From Acrocarpospora corrugata (GTDB taxonomy: Bacteria; Actinomycetota; Actinomycetes; Streptosporangiales; Streptosporangiaceae), in NCBI RefSeq assembly GCF_009687845.1, contig NZ_BLAD01000040.1, positions 205,586 through 269,585 on the forward strand: a stretch of DNA of 64,000 nt, given 5' to 3'. Under the pieces are notes generated by a model, which was not told where the DNA came from, did not search any database, and worked only from the letters and a program-made list of their open reading frames with translations. This document shows positions 8,441 to 15,896 of this stretch, in pieces. The position numbers and the translations under genes were made by a program. Numbering within the stretch: the first letter of the stretch is position 1; each line of letters begins with the position of its first letter.

Positions 8441-9056
8441 CCCGCGAAGCCCGCTGGAAAGCCAAGAGCAACTGCACTTCTCTCAGCTTTCCAGCGGCTC
8501 GGCCGGCAACCGGAGACGTGCTCGACGGGCGAAGACGGGAACCCCTGCCCGATCGAGGGCATTCAGGACGTCGAACGTGGGGAGGACGTCGTTTGCCCGC
8601 CGACATGCGTCCGAGGACGTCCACGACCTCTCGCGGGCTTTGACTGAGCAATGAGCACAGGTAGGTGTCGGGATCTGTGACGGTCAAGCCGAAGCGAGCC
8701 AGGAACTTCGCCGGAAAATCCGCGCGATTCCACGTCACGAGGGTCTGAGCGCGTCCGGCGATCGCCGCGGCCATGTGGTAGCGATCATCGGGATCTCGTC
8801 CCTCCATCTGTTCCACCAGGAGCTTGTACGCGTCCTCGGAAACTCGCGAGTCCGCGAAGAATTCACGGATCACCGCGCAGATACGTGTGGCCGAGGGCGC
8901 GGAGCGGCGCTGCTCGCGCACGATGACACGCTCCCACTCATCCAGCAGATGATCGCTCCAGATGACCGTGTGAACCGCGTCTTCGCTCAGCGCCAGCATC
9001 AAGTCCATCAGCGAGAACGGGAACAAGACGTTGGTGTCGACGCACACTCGTGACAT
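8367..9056 (-). CDS. PIN-domain toxin (VapC-like), C-terminus probably frameshifted
   Basis: The first ~165 residues form a PIN ribonuclease: Asp in CVDTNVLFPFS, then EGRDPDDRYHMAAA with paired acidic residues, and VTWNRADFP. The frame as written runs past the domain into low-complexity Arg-rich sequence and overlaps the 3' end of pruA. Removing one base from the C-run at 8579-8582 (G on the plus strand) restores PPTFDVLNALDRAGVPVFARRARL and a stop at 8483. That is the ending expected for this PIN subfamily, and it sits beside the shared terminator. It is therefore either a real frameshift or a one-base sequence error. Start ATG 9056 has GGAG upstream; the antitoxin gene lies 19 bp before it. 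Confidence 0.82.
   Translation of the reverse strand: MSRVCVDTNVLFPFSLMDLMLALSEDAVHTVIWSDHLLDEWERVIVREQRRSAPSATRICAVIREFFADSRVSEDAYKLLVEQMEGRDPDDRYHMAAAIAGRAQTLVTWNRADFPAKFLARFGLTVTDPDTYLCSLLSQSPREVVDVLGRMSAGKRRPPHVRRPECPRSGRGSRLRPSSTSPVAGRAAGKLREVQLLLAFQRASRVRVRAGASRTGGCRLGRGPGSLGG
8451..8497. terminator. Bidirectional hairpin between pruA and the PIN toxin
   Basis: A perfect 12-bp inverted repeat (CCGCTGGAAAGC at 8451-8462 with its complement at 8486-8497) encloses a 23-nt loop, which has a short AGAG/CTCT inner stem. It begins 11 bp after the pruA stop. On the other strand it begins at the inferred original stop of the toxin (8483). There is no U-tract, as is common for actinobacterial terminators. 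Confidence 0.6.
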
Positions 9057-9075
9057 CTGGCGGGTCTCCGGGGCG

Positions 9076-9525
9076 TCAGTAGGGCAGGTCCGCGTCCTCG
9101 GCGGCTTCGATTATTTTCCGGCTGCCCTCGGCGCGGCGCTCGCGGCGGGCTTGGAAGGCCAGGACGTCGGCCAGGCGGACCAGGCGGTGACGGCTGCCGG
9201 GCAGGTGCTGGGCGGGGATCTCGCCTTCGTCGAGCAATCGAACCACGAAAGGACGGGAAAGGCCGAGCATTTGGGCTACCTCGCCGGGAGTCAGGCGGGT
9301 CTCAACCGGGAGCGCCAAGATGGCGTTTCCCTTCGCGAGATCATGAACCGCCGCCAGCACCAGGGCGAGCAGCGACTCGGGGAGCACCGTGTCCTGGCCG
9401 TCCTCGCCCCGCAACAGAAGCTGGGTGGCGCTGTGGGAACTGGCCTCCAGGTGAGCGAGGAGCTCACGCTCGCCGCTGTCGGCCTCGACACGCGTCGCGC
9501 TCGCGAGCACACCAGTACGTGACAT
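9076..9525 (-). CDS. Excisionase-like HTH antitoxin partner of the PIN toxin
   Basis: About 149 residues. The C-terminal half is a MerR/excisionase-type helix-turn-helix (LTPGEVAQMLGLSRPFVVRLLDEG, then HRLVRLADVLAF). The N-terminal part is helical and acidic. It precedes the PIN gene by 19 bp on the same strand, the known order for this HTH-PIN toxin-antitoxin class, so it probably neutralises the toxin and represses the operon. The ATG at 9525 (MSRTGVLA) was chosen because GGGAG lies 6-7 bp upstream. An in-frame start at 9582 would lengthen it by 19 residues. Confidence 0.78.
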   Translation of the reverse strand: MSRTGVLASATRVEADSGERELLAHLEASSHSATQLLLRGEDGQDTVLPESLLALVLAAVHDLAKGNAILALPVETRLTPGEVAQMLGLSRPFVVRLLDEGEIPAQHLPGSRHRLVRLADVLAFQARRERRAEGSRKIIEAAEDADLPY

Positions 9526-9613
9526 GATCATCTCCCGGATCAATATCCGCAATAAGTGTAACTCAGCATTGCGTTCGGCCATGTGGGGATGAGACCGCGG
9601 GTCGTTTGCTGGT

Positions 9614-10282
9614 TCAGTTCGTGGTGGCTGGGCTGGTCAGGTGGTCGAGGGTGGCGAGTTGGGCCGTTCGGGACTTGACCATGGCGGCGGCGAGGGTGTG
9701 GGCCGAGGGGTCTTTGCCGGATTGGCCTTCGGCGCGGGAGATCAGGGTGACCTGTTCCAGGTGGCCGCGGAGGTGGGCGATGAAGAGGCGTTCGAAGGTC
9801 GGGCCGGTGATGGGGGTGAGGAGGGTGAGGTCGGCTTGGGTGACCATGCCGGGCATGTCGTGGCCCTCGTGCGGGTTGGCGCCGGTGATGCCGGCCCGGG
9901 TGAGGATGCGGCGGAGGGCGGGGAGTTCGGTGCGGTGAGTGGTGGCGACCTGGGCGGCCAGGTGGGCCAGGTCGGGGTTGGTGAGGCGGGCGGGGGCCTG
10001 GTCGAGGAGTTCGAGGAGGCCCTCGTGCATGGGGATCATGAGCTGGGCCCAGGCGATGTCGGTGGCGTTGATGCTGCCGGTGCTGAGGGGGTCGGGGTTG
10101 AGGGTGGCGGCGTTGACGGTGCTCGGGTTGACGGTGTTCGGGTTGACGGTGTTCGGGTTGAGGGTGGCGGGGTTGAGTGGGGTGGACGCCACCGGCGGCG
10201 GGGCGGATACCTGGGGGGTGACCGCCGCCGGTGGCGGGGCGCAGGCGGCCACGAGGAAGGACAGGATCAGCAGGTGTCGCAT
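9614..10282 (-). CDS. DUF305 lipoprotein with NPxT repeats
   Basis: A 222-residue predicted lipoprotein with lipobox LVAAC (Cys14). Next comes a Pro/Asn-rich linker holding short tandem units (LNPNTVNPNTVNPSTVN). After it is a DUF305 domain (about 70-215) with MIPMHEGLLELL and HEGHDMPGM, His/Met-rich motifs typical of this ferritin-like family. DUF305 proteins are often linked to copper or other metal stress, but no function is established here. Start ATG 10282 has GGAAGGA upstream. It is the last gene before the toxin pair and probably a single transcription unit. Confidence 0.83.
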   Translation of the reverse strand: MRHLLILSFLVAACAPPPAAVTPQVSAPPPVASTPLNPATLNPNTVNPNTVNPSTVNAATLNPDPLSTGSINATDIAWAQLMIPMHEGLLELLDQAPARLTNPDLAHLAAQVATTHRTELPALRRILTRAGITGANPHEGHDMPGMVTQADLTLLTPITGPTFERLFIAHLRGHLEQVTLISRAEGQSGKDPSAHTLAAAMVKSRTAQLATLDHLTSPATTN

Positions 10283-10310
10283 GGGGTGTCCTTCCTCGTG
10301 GCGCCTTTTC

Positions 10311-10337
10311 AGTGAGCCCCTTTTAGTGAGCCCCTTT
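10311..10337. repeat. Short tandem repeat between DUF305 and DUF1996 genes
   Basis: The unit AGTGAGCCCCTTT occurs twice head to tail (10311-10324 and 10325-10337) in the 74-bp gap upstream of the DUF305 lipoprotein. On the minus strand it reads AAAGGGGCTCACT. It may be a slipped-strand duplication; a regulatory role is not evident. Confidence 0.5.
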
Positions 10338-10356
10338 CAGCGGGTCCTCAAGGGAG

Positions 10357-11649
10357 TCAGGGTGTGCCGTTGGCGCCGCACTTGATGATCGGGCGGATGC
10401 AGTCGCGGACGCGGCGTTCCATCTCGGCGACCGGCCAGGCGTTGAAGAAGTCGCCGTGCATGGTGAAGCCGGGGCCGGAGGCCAGGCGGAAGGTCGCTGG
10501 GCTGCCGTTGACGGGGTAGCGGAGGACCTGCCGGAGTTTGGGTACCGGGACGGGGTGGGAGGCGGGGCAGTCACCGTTGACCGGGTAGGCCATGTGGCTC
10601 TTGTGGTCGGGTGAGTCCAGGGTCGTTCCGTTCCAGCACTGCGGGAAGTCCAGATAGGACTCCATCATGGTGCCGGCGGGGCAGGTCACGAAGTCCTTGC
10701 TCGGTGGCACCTGGCCGGCGTGCAGGCAGGACCAGCGGGCGGTGGAGGTCGCGTCCGGCGCGGTGGCCTTGGCGTTGCCGGCCACGATCCGCAGGCCGAG
10801 CGGGATCGGCTGGGTGCGGGCGATCACGTCGTCCCGTACGCCTTCGCCCAGGTAGTAGAAGGTAGTGCCGGTCGGTTCGACGGGGACGTTGTTGACGTAC
10901 AGGGTGGGCACCCAGTACGAGGACAGGTCGGTCGACGGGTTGCAGTTGGTGGGCGCGTTCTGCAGGTCGGTCAGGGTGGTGAAGGCGTTGGTCACCGTGC
11001 TGCCGAAGAAGCTGTGCATGTGCGAGCCGCCGGGCAGGTTGGGGGCCACGATCGGGTCGTCGGGCAGCCGGTGGCTGAACGGGCAGTCGGCCAGGAATTC
11101 GGCCACCCGGACGATCGGGCCGCCGCCTCCGCCTCCCCCGCCGCCGGGACCGTTGACCTGGAACTCCCACAGCGAGACGCCGTACGCGGTGGCCTTGGCG
11201 GTGGCGTGCAGGCGGACGTAACGGCCGTTGCCGTTGACGTTGTACGTCTGGTTACCGCCGGTGCCGTTGGTGACGTTGTGGATGGTGGTCCACGCGTTGC
11301 CGTCGTTCGAGGTCTGGATGGTGAAGGACGTCGCGTACGCGGCTTCCCAGTTGAGCACGATCTGGTTGATCGCCTGGGCCGAGCCGAGGTCGACCCTGAT
11401 CCACTGCGGGACCGAGAAGGCGCTCGACCAGCGGGTGCCGGCGTTGCCGTCCACGGCGGCCCCGGCCGGGGTTCCCGCGTTCTCGACCGAGGAGGCGAGC
11501 GTGGGCCGGCCCTGCGAGAGGACGGCGGCCGCGGCCGGCTGGGCGGTGGCGAACAGAGAGGTGACGAGCAGGGTGGTGGCCGCTGCGATCGTGGTGGCCA
11601 GACGTAAGCGGGTCCTGCCCGGGACACGGGCGCGGAAGGACATGGTCAT
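10357..11649 (-). CDS. Secreted discoidin (F5/8C)-DUF1996 protein
   Basis: About 430 residues: signal peptide (MTMSFRARVPGRTRLRL, hydrophobic core, AQPAAAA), then an F5/8 type C carbohydrate-binding domain (about 40-165: TRWSSAF, WIRVDLGSAQAINQIVLNWE, YVRLHATAKATAYG). A run of glycines forms a linker, followed by a DUF1996 domain (about 178-425: GSHMHSFFGS, YYLGEGVRDDV, SHMAYPVNGDCP). DUF1996 is common in secreted fungal and actinobacterial proteins and has no assigned activity. The discoidin module suggests attachment to polysaccharide. Start ATG 11649 has GGAG 5 bp upstream. A LacI-type operator at the promoter points to control by a sugar-responsive repressor. Confidence 0.84.
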   Translation of the reverse strand: MTMSFRARVPGRTRLRLATTIAAATTLLVTSLFATAQPAAAAVLSQGRPTLASSVENAGTPAGAAVDGNAGTRWSSAFSVPQWIRVDLGSAQAINQIVLNWEAAYATSFTIQTSNDGNAWTTIHNVTNGTGGNQTYNVNGNGRYVRLHATAKATAYGVSLWEFQVNGPGGGGGGGGGPIVRVAEFLADCPFSHRLPDDPIVAPNLPGGSHMHSFFGSTVTNAFTTLTDLQNAPTNCNPSTDLSSYWVPTLYVNNVPVEPTGTTFYYLGEGVRDDVIARTQPIPLGLRIVAGNAKATAPDATSTARWSCLHAGQVPPSKDFVTCPAGTMMESYLDFPQCWNGTTLDSPDHKSHMAYPVNGDCPASHPVPVPKLRQVLRYPVNGSPATFRLASGPGFTMHGDFFNAWPVAEMERRVRDCIRPIIKCGANGTP

Positions 11650-11743
11650 GCGAGCTCCAGGCATGGGCGGAACAGCCAGGGGGACACACGGGTCGCCGCC
11701 GCGTGCTGAGCCCGAGGCCGATTCCTCGGGAGGGCGAATGTCG

Positions 11744-11794
11744 GGGAGCGCTCCCTGCACGCAAAATGTCCCCTCTGCGCCGAACTTTTGTCAA
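11744..11794 (-). promoter_or_regulatory. Promoter with LacI-type operator for the DUF1996 gene
   Basis: On the minus strand, TTGACA (11789-11794) is followed 17 bp later by a weak -10 (GGACAT, 11766-11771). A perfect GGGAGCGCTCCC palindrome (11744-11755) then overlaps the expected start region. GGGAGCGCTCCC is the core of CebR-like LacI-family operators in actinomycetes, so sugar-relieved repression is likely. The regulator gene is not in this window. Confidence 0.62.
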
Positions 11795-11822
11795 GAGTTA
11801 AGTTAACTCTGATGTAATCAGA
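11794..11822. promoter_or_regulatory. Two adjoining palindromes upstream of the DUF1996 promoter
   Basis: AGAGTTAA-G-TTAACTCT (11794-11810) is a perfect 17-bp palindrome abutting the -35. It overlaps TCTGAT-GTA-ATCAGA (11808-11822), a perfect 6-bp inverted repeat. Their AT-richness in GC-rich DNA and their position argue for regulator binding sites. The cognate factors are unknown. Confidence 0.5.
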
Positions 11823-11853
11823 CAACCCCTTTGCCACGGTCCAAAATCCAGCC

Positions 11854-11867
11854 GGAGAGCGCTCTCC
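11854..11867. promoter_or_regulatory. Second LacI-type operator
   Basis: GGAGAGCGCTCTCC is a perfect 14-bp palindrome with the AGCGCT core of LacI-family sites. It lies 110 bp upstream of the operator at 11744, a spacing compatible with repression by looping. The 11823-12020 stretch holds no other gene or element I can support. Confidence 0.5.
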
Positions 11868-12020
11868 AGGGCGGGATCAGATACCGATATTTCGGCTTTG
11901 ACGTGTACTTATGACGTCAGGGCTGGGTGCGCTCGCCCGCCGGTTGTGCCCGTCCGGAGAAATCTTGCGCGGGTGTGAACAGTGCAGAAGTGCTGTTGAC
12001 ACGGCCGTAACCCGGCGTCA

Positions 12021-12042
12021 CCCTGATTCAGGGAGCGCTTTC
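12021..12042. promoter_or_regulatory. Hairpin plus LacI-like half-conserved site after plsC
   Basis: CCCTGA-T-TCAGGG (12021-12033) is a perfect palindrome. The overlapping GGGAGCGCTTTC (12031-12042) resembles the LacI-type sites at 11744 and 11854. It lies 18 bp beyond the stop of the acyltransferase gene, so the hairpin may also terminate that transcript. Confidence 0.4.
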
Positions 12043-12059
12043 TTCATGATCGAAAGGCG

Positions 12060-12809
12060 TCAGTCGCGTTCGGCCAGCCGGCCGGCGGCGTCGGCGGCGT
12101 CCAGTGCCTCGGCCTCCTCGGGGGTGGGGGCCGAGCCGCCGAGATGGGCGGGCTGCCACCAGACGCCCTCGGGGATCTCGGCGTACCCGCGCTGCGCCTT
12201 GTCCACCAGTTCGGACATGCGCCTGCGCAGCTCGACGGTGTGAGCCTCCATGTCCTCGCCCCGCTTGGGGTGCATGGGCTCGCCCAGCAGGATGGTGATC
12301 GGGATGTGCCGCTGGCCGAGCGCGCGCTTGCGGTCCTTGGTCCACAGCCGCTGGGTCCCCCACAGCGCGACCGGGATCATCGGCGTGCCGGTGGCCGCCG
12401 CCATCCGCACCGCGCCGTTCTTGATGTCCTTGACCGTGAACGAGCGGCTGATCGTGGCCTCGGGGAAGATCCCGACGACCTCGCCCGCCTTAAGGGCGCG
12501 CAACGCCGCGACGTAGGCCCCCGCCCCCTCGGTACGGTCCACCGGGATGTGGTGCATGCCCCGCATCAGCGGCCCGGAGATCTTGTTGTCGAAGACCTCC
12601 TTCTTCGCCATGAAACGCACCAGCCGCCGCGATGGGCGGGCTCCCAGCCCGGCGAAGATGAAGTCCAGATAACTCACGTGATTGCTGACGAGCACGGCTC
12701 CGCCGGTCGTCGGAACGTGCCCGGATCCTTCGATGTGGATCTTCATGTCGAGCACCCTGAACAGCATCCGGGCGACCCCGATAACCGGGGGGTACACGAT
12801 CTCAGCCAT
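12060..12809 (-). CDS. 1-acyl-sn-glycerol-3-phosphate acyltransferase (PlsC family)
   Basis: A 249-residue membrane-associated acyltransferase of phospholipid synthesis. It has the H-x4-D catalytic motif (NHVSYLD), a substrate-phosphate motif GIFPEATISRS (the family usually has FPEGT; here Ala), and MIPVALWG. The C-terminal ~35 residues are an Ala/Glu-rich tail. The ATG at 12809 is preceded by TACGGT-N6 on its strand with no Shine-Dalgarno, so a leaderless mRNA is likely. It lies downstream of the ThDP enzyme gene, but the 17-bp gap carries its own promoter. Acyl donor and exact acceptor cannot be read from sequence. Confidence 0.88.
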   Translation of the reverse strand: MAEIVYPPVIGVARMLFRVLDMKIHIEGSGHVPTTGGAVLVSNHVSYLDFIFAGLGARPSRRLVRFMAKKEVFDNKISGPLMRGMHHIPVDRTEGAGAYVAALRALKAGEVVGIFPEATISRSFTVKDIKNGAVRMAAATGTPMIPVALWGTQRLWTKDRKRALGQRHIPITILLGEPMHPKRGEDMEAHTVELRRRMSELVDKAQRGYAEIPEGVWWQPAHLGGSAPTPEEAEALDAADAAGRLAERD

Positions 12810-12821
12810 GCCAGAACCGTA
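12810..12821 (-). promoter_or_regulatory. Leaderless promoter of the plsC-like gene
   Basis: Minus-strand TACGGT (12816-12821) lies 6 bp before the ATG at 12809, overlapping the last codons of the upstream ThDP-enzyme gene. There is no ribosome-binding site. The TANNNT-N6-start pattern recurs across this window. Confidence 0.5.
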
Positions 12822-12826
12822 ACAGT

Positions 12827-14617
12827 TCAGTGCCCACGGAACGCCTCCTCCAGCCACCAGGAACCCCGGTTCGCGGCGACCTTCGCGTCCACCAGCAGCG
12901 GGCGCGCGCGCGGGCCCTTGAGCCACTCGGCGATCCCGGCGAGATCCTCTTTGTGCCGTACGGTCAGCGCGTCGCAGCCGAAACCCCGGGCGATGGCGGC
13001 CAGGTCGGCGGGCGGGAACACCACCGTGTCGAGGGGCGATCCGTCGGGGCCGAAATGGTGGACCTCGGCGCCGTACGCCTCGTCGTCGTAGACGACGATC
13101 ACCATGGGGAGGCCGAGGCGGACGACGGTCTCCAGTTCTGCGACGCCCATCAGGGCGCCGCCGTCGCCGAGCGCGGCGACCGGGAGGCGGTCGGGGCGGG
13201 CCAGGGCCGCGCCGATGGCGGTGGCCAGGCCGAGGCCGATGGACTGGAAGGCCTGGGTGAAGACGAAACCGCACTCGTCGGGGACGTCCATGAACATCGC
13301 CGGGTATCCCATGAAATTTCCGGAATCGGTGGCGATGATGCGCTGGTCGGGGAGCAGGTCGTCCAGGCCGATGGAGAGCGTCCGGGGGTCGATGCGGCCG
13401 GAACCGGCGGGTGCCTTGGTCTCTTCCCGGATCGGCTCCTCGGCCAGCTCTTCGGTCGGCTCTTCGGGAGCGGACTTGCCTTCGAAAGCTCGCGAATCGC
13501 CGGAGCGGCCGTTCCCGGTGTCGCATATCTCACCGGTCCCCCAGTCCTCGTAAGGGACGTCGCGCCAGCGGCCTTCCCGGGCCAGGCGTTCGGCCAGCCT
13601 CGGCGAGCGGTAGCCCATCCGATAGGTCAGTACGGATCGCGGATCCAGCTGGTCCGCGGTCTGCCGCGCGACCGCGGCCACGTCTCCGACCAGTCCCAGG
13701 GTCAGCGGCCGATGGACGCCGATCGCGGCAGCGTCCTGGTCGACCTGGACGACGGCGGTGTCCGGGCCGATCAGGGTGCCGTGCCGCATCGTCCACATGT
13801 TGAGCGCGCAGCCCCAGCCGACGATGAGGTCCGCGTCCATGATCAGCTCGGTGGCCAGCGGCGTGCCGAATCCGCCGCTGATGTCCAGATCCCAGGTGCT
13901 CCCCCGGAACAGGCCCTTCGCGACGGCGGAGGTGGCCAGCAGCGCGCCCACCCGCTCGGCCAGCGCCACCAGCTCCGTCCGCGCCCGGCGCGCACCCCGC
14001 CCGGCCACGAACACCGGCCGCCGCGCCGCGAGGAGCATCTCCACGAACTGGTCGATCTCATCAGGCTGGGGTCCGCTCCCGGCGGACAGCTCCGGCAGCG
14101 TCACCAGCGCCTCGATGCCGCGGCTGACGATGTCCCCGGCGACCGGGGCCGCCTGCACGTCGAGGGGCAGGTTGAGCAGGACCGTCCGGCCGGTCAGCGC
14201 GATCCGGTGCGCGTTGACCGTGTCCTCGACCGCGCTCCCGGCCGTGATCCTGATCGGCAGCGCTCCCACGGCGGTCGCCAGCGCCGCCTGATCCACGTAG
14301 AAGTTCGACCGCGGCGACGTCACCTCCCCCGCCAGGAGCAGCAGCGGGGTCCGGCTCTTGGCCGCCTCGGTGAGCCCGGTCAGCGCGTTGGTCAGCCCGG
14401 GGCCCTGGTGGACGGTGACCACGCCGACCTCGCCGCTCATTCGCGCGTACGCGTCCGCCATCGTGGCCGCGCCGCCCTCGTGGCGGGCCGCGACGTACCG
14501 CGCGCCCGCCGCCACCAGGGCGTTCGTCACGTGGAAGTTGCCGCTGCCCACCACGCCGAAGGCGGTCGTCACCCCGAGGCGGACCAGCGTGGCGCCGACG
14601 GCCTCGGCGACGTTCAC
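12827..14617 (-). CDS. Thiamine-diphosphate-dependent enzyme, acetolactate synthase-like
   Basis: A 596-residue ThDP enzyme with the three-domain order: PYR domain with activating Glu (ARHEGGAATMADAYA), central domain, and PP domain with GDGGALMGVAELET and a DDEAYG end to the metal motif. It resembles acetolactate synthase or a 2-keto acid decarboxylase, but the substrate is unknown. Between the central and PP domains is an unusual acidic, Pro/Glu-rich insert of about 45 residues (around 390-435). The GTG at 14617 overlaps the cyclase stop (GTGA), so the two are coupled. The pair suggests a small catabolic pathway for a cyclic or amide substrate; that is inference. Confidence 0.82.
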   Translation of the reverse strand: MNVAEAVGATLVRLGVTTAFGVVGSGNFHVTNALVAAGARYVAARHEGGAATMADAYARMSGEVGVVTVHQGPGLTNALTGLTEAAKSRTPLLLLAGEVTSPRSNFYVDQAALATAVGALPIRITAGSAVEDTVNAHRIALTGRTVLLNLPLDVQAAPVAGDIVSRGIEALVTLPELSAGSGPQPDEIDQFVEMLLAARRPVFVAGRGARRARTELVALAERVGALLATSAVAKGLFRGSTWDLDISGGFGTPLATELIMDADLIVGWGCALNMWTMRHGTLIGPDTAVVQVDQDAAAIGVHRPLTLGLVGDVAAVARQTADQLDPRSVLTYRMGYRSPRLAERLAREGRWRDVPYEDWGTGEICDTGNGRSGDSRAFEGKSAPEEPTEELAEEPIREETKAPAGSGRIDPRTLSIGLDDLLPDQRIIATDSGNFMGYPAMFMDVPDECGFVFTQAFQSIGLGLATAIGAALARPDRLPVAALGDGGALMGVAELETVVRLGLPMVIVVYDDEAYGAEVHHFGPDGSPLDTVVFPPADLAAIARGFGCDALTVRHKEDLAGIAEWLKGPRARPLLVDAKVAANRGSWWLEEAFRGH

Positions 14618-15387
14618 CTCTCGACCAGGGCCAGCACGCGCAGCGGACTGCCGGAGCCGCCGACGATCGGCAGCGGCGGAGCGACGACCACGGCTCCGGT
14701 GGCCGGCAGCCGGTCGAGGTTGCGCAACTGGGTGAGGCCGTACTTGCCCGCGCCGAGCAGGAAGGTGTGACACGGGAACGCCGGGTCGAAGGAGTGGGCC
14801 GCGCCCGCGTCGGTGCCGACAGTCTCCACGCCGACTCCGGCGATGGCGGTCTGTTCGGCCAGGTAACGGGCGCAGTCGACGGAGATGCCCGGCGTGTGCG
14901 GGCCCGTCTCGTTGGCGTTCAGGAATTCGGCCTGGTCATGGGCGTACACGTCCCAGCCGGTTCGGTAGAGCAGCCAGCCGCCCTCCGGGAGCGGGCCGTG
15001 CTCCTTCTCCCAGGCCGTGACGTGGTCGATCTCCAGCAGGAAGTCAGGATTGGCGGCAGATTCGGCGGCGAAGTCGAGCACGACGGCGGGGGCGAGGAAG
15101 CGGGACGGGGGCACCTGGGAGACGTCCTCGCCGTCGCGGGCGGTGATCCAGTGAATCGGGGCGTCGAAGTGGGTGCCGGTGTGCTCGCCGGTCGCGATGT
15201 TGTTCCAGTACCAGCCCGGACCGCGGTCGTCGTACCGGCTAATCTCCTGAAGCGTGAACGGGATCGTGTTGCCGAACGGCTCGGGCAGCATCAGGATCGG
15301 CGTCGAGCTCGCCAGTGGCGCGGTGAGGTCGACCACCTCAATCGAACCACCCTGAATACCCGCCACCAAATCCCGCAAAACCGACAT
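14614..15387 (-). CDS. Cyclase-family metal-dependent hydrolase (KynB/isatin hydrolase-like)
   Basis: A 257-residue protein of the cyclase fold (PF04199), which includes bacterial kynurenine formamidase and isatin hydrolase. The metal-binding signature HTGTHFDAPIHW is intact, followed by YRTGW and the late AHSFDPAFPCH segment. It probably hydrolyses a lactam, amide or lactone and feeds the product to the coupled ThDP enzyme. The ATG at 15387 follows GGAGGGG closely. No tryptophan-degradation genes are nearby, so kynurenine formamidase is only one option. Confidence 0.82.
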   Translation of the reverse strand: MSVLRDLVAGIQGGSIEVVDLTAPLASSTPILMLPEPFGNTIPFTLQEISRYDDRGPGWYWNNIATGEHTGTHFDAPIHWITARDGEDVSQVPPSRFLAPAVVLDFAAESAANPDFLLEIDHVTAWEKEHGPLPEGGWLLYRTGWDVYAHDQAEFLNANETGPHTPGISVDCARYLAEQTAIAGVGVETVGTDAGAAHSFDPAFPCHTFLLGAGKYGLTQLRNLDRLPATGAVVVAPPLPIVGGSGSPLRVLALVER

Positions 15388-15429
15388 AACCCCTCCAGCT
15401 GTTTACATGGCCGCGCCTTCGGCACGGCG

Positions 15430-15521
15430 GGCTTGGCCGCCCCTTAGCCGGTGTCTTCCCTCGTCACTCCGGCCGCTCCGCGACCTGCGTTCCTCAGTCC
15501 AGACACCGGCGCGGCCAAGCC
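15430..15521. repeat. Large bulged inverted repeat in the 15388-15632 gap
   Basis: GGCTTGGCCGC (15430-15440) and CCGGTGTCT (15448-15456) pair perfectly with AGACACCGG (15501-15509) and GCGGCCAAGCC (15511-15521). The result is a 20-bp stem with a 7/1-nt internal bulge and a 44-nt loop. It lies between divergent genes, where a terminator is not expected. It could be a regulatory RNA structure or a remnant of a small mobile element. Confidence 0.5.
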
Positions 15522-15571
15522 ATGTGCGTGTCCCCGATCTTCCTACAGCCGGTCCGTCACGGTACAGCCCA

Positions 15572-15611
15572 GATGAGAGTCTTCTCATCGTGGGCTCAGG
15601 GTCTTCTCCTG
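15572..15611 (+). promoter_or_regulatory. Response-regulator operator upstream of the TCS operon
   Basis: A perfect inverted repeat GATGAGA-GTCT-TCTCATC (15572-15589) is followed by half-sites in 11-bp phase: TCTCATC (15583), GCTCAGG (15594), TCTCCTG (15605). An 11-bp tandem pitch is typical of OmpR/PhoB-family binding. The same arrangement occurs at 17940-17968, suggesting autoregulation by the response regulator encoded at 17261. Confidence 0.6.
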
Positions 15612-15632
15612 GACCGGGCCGAGGATGGCCGG

Positions 15633-15884
15633 ATGAGTCGCCGGATGTCGGTTGTGGTGCTGCTGGTCGGGGCGGTCGCCGTCGCGTTCGCCTTCGTGGG
15701 GATCGTCTGGGCGGCCGGGACCGGTGACCCCGATCTGGGCGGTCCCGTGGTCGTTTCGGTCTCGCCGTCGGCCCGGAAGCCGGACAAGCTTGACGCGGTA
15801 TCGACAGAGCGTGCGGATCCGGTCAAGCCTCCACCGCCGCAGCGGGGTGGGGATGACGATGATGAAGGCGATGACGACGACTGA
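15633..15884 (+). CDS. Small single-pass envelope protein with Asp-rich tail
   Basis: An 83-residue protein with one N-terminal membrane segment (about residues 6-26: VVVLLVGAVAVAFAFVGIVW), a Pro/Lys linker and a terminal acidic patch (GGDDDDEGDDDD). The ATG at 15633 has GAGG 8 bp upstream. Longer in-frame starts would cross the operator. It ends 12 bp before the sensor kinase and is probably co-transcribed. The outward acidic tail resembles the Asp-rich repeats of the protein at 18037, so both may bind cations or a cationic partner. No known family is recognised. Confidence 0.7.
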   Translation: MSRRMSVVVLLVGAVAVAFAFVGIVWAAGTGDPDLGGPVVVSVSPSARKPDKLDAVSTERADPVKPPPPQRGGDDDDEGDDDD

Positions 15885-15896
15885 TCGGGACGGCGG

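Noticed and set aside
12830..14770. 646-codon plus-strand frame opposite the ThDP enzyme
   Set aside because: No recognisable motifs and shadow composition; the minus strand carries conserved ThDP motifs.
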